20,712 nucleotides of DNA. It comes from a virus. Within the stretch, counting starts at the first letter, position 1, and each line of letters starts with the position of its first letter. The translations under genes and the position numbers were made by a program. The stretch covers positions 1 through 20,712 of the IMG/VR virus record IMGVR_UViG_3300042691_009188; one strand, written 5' to 3'. Of the stretch, positions 20,059-20,712 are shown in pieces. The notes under the pieces were generated by a model. That model was not told where the DNA came from, did not search any database, and saw only the letters and a list, made by a program, of their open reading frames with translations.

Positions 20059-20712
20059 ATGGCAGAAATTAAGAATAACTTTCTACAGTCAAAAATGAAT
20101 AAAGATTTGGATCCTAAATTGGTTCCAAATGGACAATATATAGATGCTAGCAATATATTAATAAACAAATCACCAGGAGGAAAGGTAGGCACCGTAAGAG
20201 TTATTCCTGGCAATACAGAATTAGGCGCTACAGTGTTAGACGCTGATTTAGAGTGTATTGGGTATTTTATTGATGAATCTAATAATTGTATATACAGATT
20301 TTTAACTAATTATTTTGACGAAGACCCTGCATTGATAACTTTGCCACCCGCTGGTTCTGGTTATAAAATGCAGATAACTGTATATAATTTAAAAGAAAAT
20401 TTACATTACACGTTAGTAGAAGGTTTATTTTTAAACTTTGCTACAAACAAAGAACATCAAATCACGGGGGTAAATCTAATTGAAGATTTATTATTTTGGG
20501 TAGATAATAGAAATCAACCTAGAAAAATAAATGTAACATTAGCTAATCCCGAATTTGTTGCAAACCCAACGTATTATACTTTGGAAGAGCATATATCGGT
20601 AGCTAAATATGCTCCTGTTGATCCTATTTCATTAGTAAGAAAAATTGAAACAACCGTAGCGAATCTAACATCTCTTGATGAATTAGAACTTGATAGCGTA
20701 GACGGTGTAGAA
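20059..20712 (+). CDS. Tail stabilization-type structural protein, 5' part (3' end outside window)
   Basis: ATG 20059 opens a frame that continues to the window end (218 codons seen). The N-terminus has NKDLDPKLVPNGQYIDASNI (residues 14-33) followed by a KVGTVRVIPGN segment, and LLFWVDNRNQPRKI near 143. The NKDLD...LVPxGxYxDAxNI and LFWVDN motifs are hallmarks I recall from the tail stabilization-type proteins of crAss-like phages and relatives. It likely sits in the tail tube or hub, after the connector proteins in assembly. No stop or enzymatic domain is visible. The preceding gene ends 2 nt upstream. Confidence 0.8.
   Translation, partial: MAEIKNNFLQSKMNKDLDPKLVPNGQYIDASNILINKSPGGKVGTVRVIPGNTELGATVLDADLECIGYFIDESNNCIYRFLTNYFDEDPALITLPPAGSGYKMQITVYNLKENLHYTLVEGLFLNFATNKEHQITGVNLIEDLLFWVDNRNQPRKINVTLANPEFVANPTYYTLEEHISVAKYAPVDPISLVRKIETTVANLTSLDELELDSVDGVE

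Noticed and set aside
1-20712. CRISPR array, insertion sequence, integrase or attachment site
   Set aside because: No regularly spaced repeat array, transposase or integrase motif, or terminal inverted repeats could be seen.

Overview
The window looks like part of the late region of a tailed double-stranded DNA phage infecting a Bacteroidetes-type host. It is AT-rich, every supportable gene lies on the + strand, and genes are packed end to end, often with ATGA, TAATG or TGATG overlaps. Most starts follow A/T-rich leaders rather than Shine-Dalgarno sequences, which is typical of Bacteroidota. The fiber also ends in a segment common in Bacteroidetes phage and surface proteins. The order large terminase, ~800-aa portal, acidic scaffold candidate, ~480-aa capsid protein, conserved 281-aa protein, two connector/ring-type proteins and a stabilization-type protein resembles crAss-like phages and their aquatic relatives, with a podovirus-like layout. 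That placement is inferred from recalled family likeness, not from a search.

Layout: (1) 2-1609, the 3' part of a repeat-bearing tail fiber and a small downstream protein. (2) 1611-3387, a lysis module: small helical and membrane proteins (holin candidates), an M15-type peptidase endolysin, and an overlapping pair resembling inner- and outer-membrane spanins. (3) 3448-5254, a phage chaperonin pair, groEL followed by an overlapping groES, in the reverse of the usual bacterial order. (4) 5251-9644, about fourteen short genes: a winged-helix candidate, several Lys-rich or beta-rich small proteins, a coiled-coil protein, a ~200-aa protein that reads as two divergent GroES-like halves, and a small-terminase candidate. 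(5) 9644-20712, packaging and morphogenesis: TerL, portal, scaffold candidate, major capsid protein, a conserved post-capsid protein flanked by two strong stem-loops, two connector/ring candidates and the 5' part of a stabilization-type protein that runs off the window.

The most interesting feature is the folding machinery inside a virion-assembly region. A complete GroEL, with its ATPase residues kept but its apical polypeptide-binding face altered and no GGM tail, is paired with a roof-trimmed GroES that keeps the GGLLL mobile-loop anchor. A second, tandem GroES-like protein lies about 3.5 kb downstream. I infer a dedicated capsid- or fiber-folding system. The capsid gene has strongly shifted arginine codon use and is followed by a hairpin, both consistent with very high expression.
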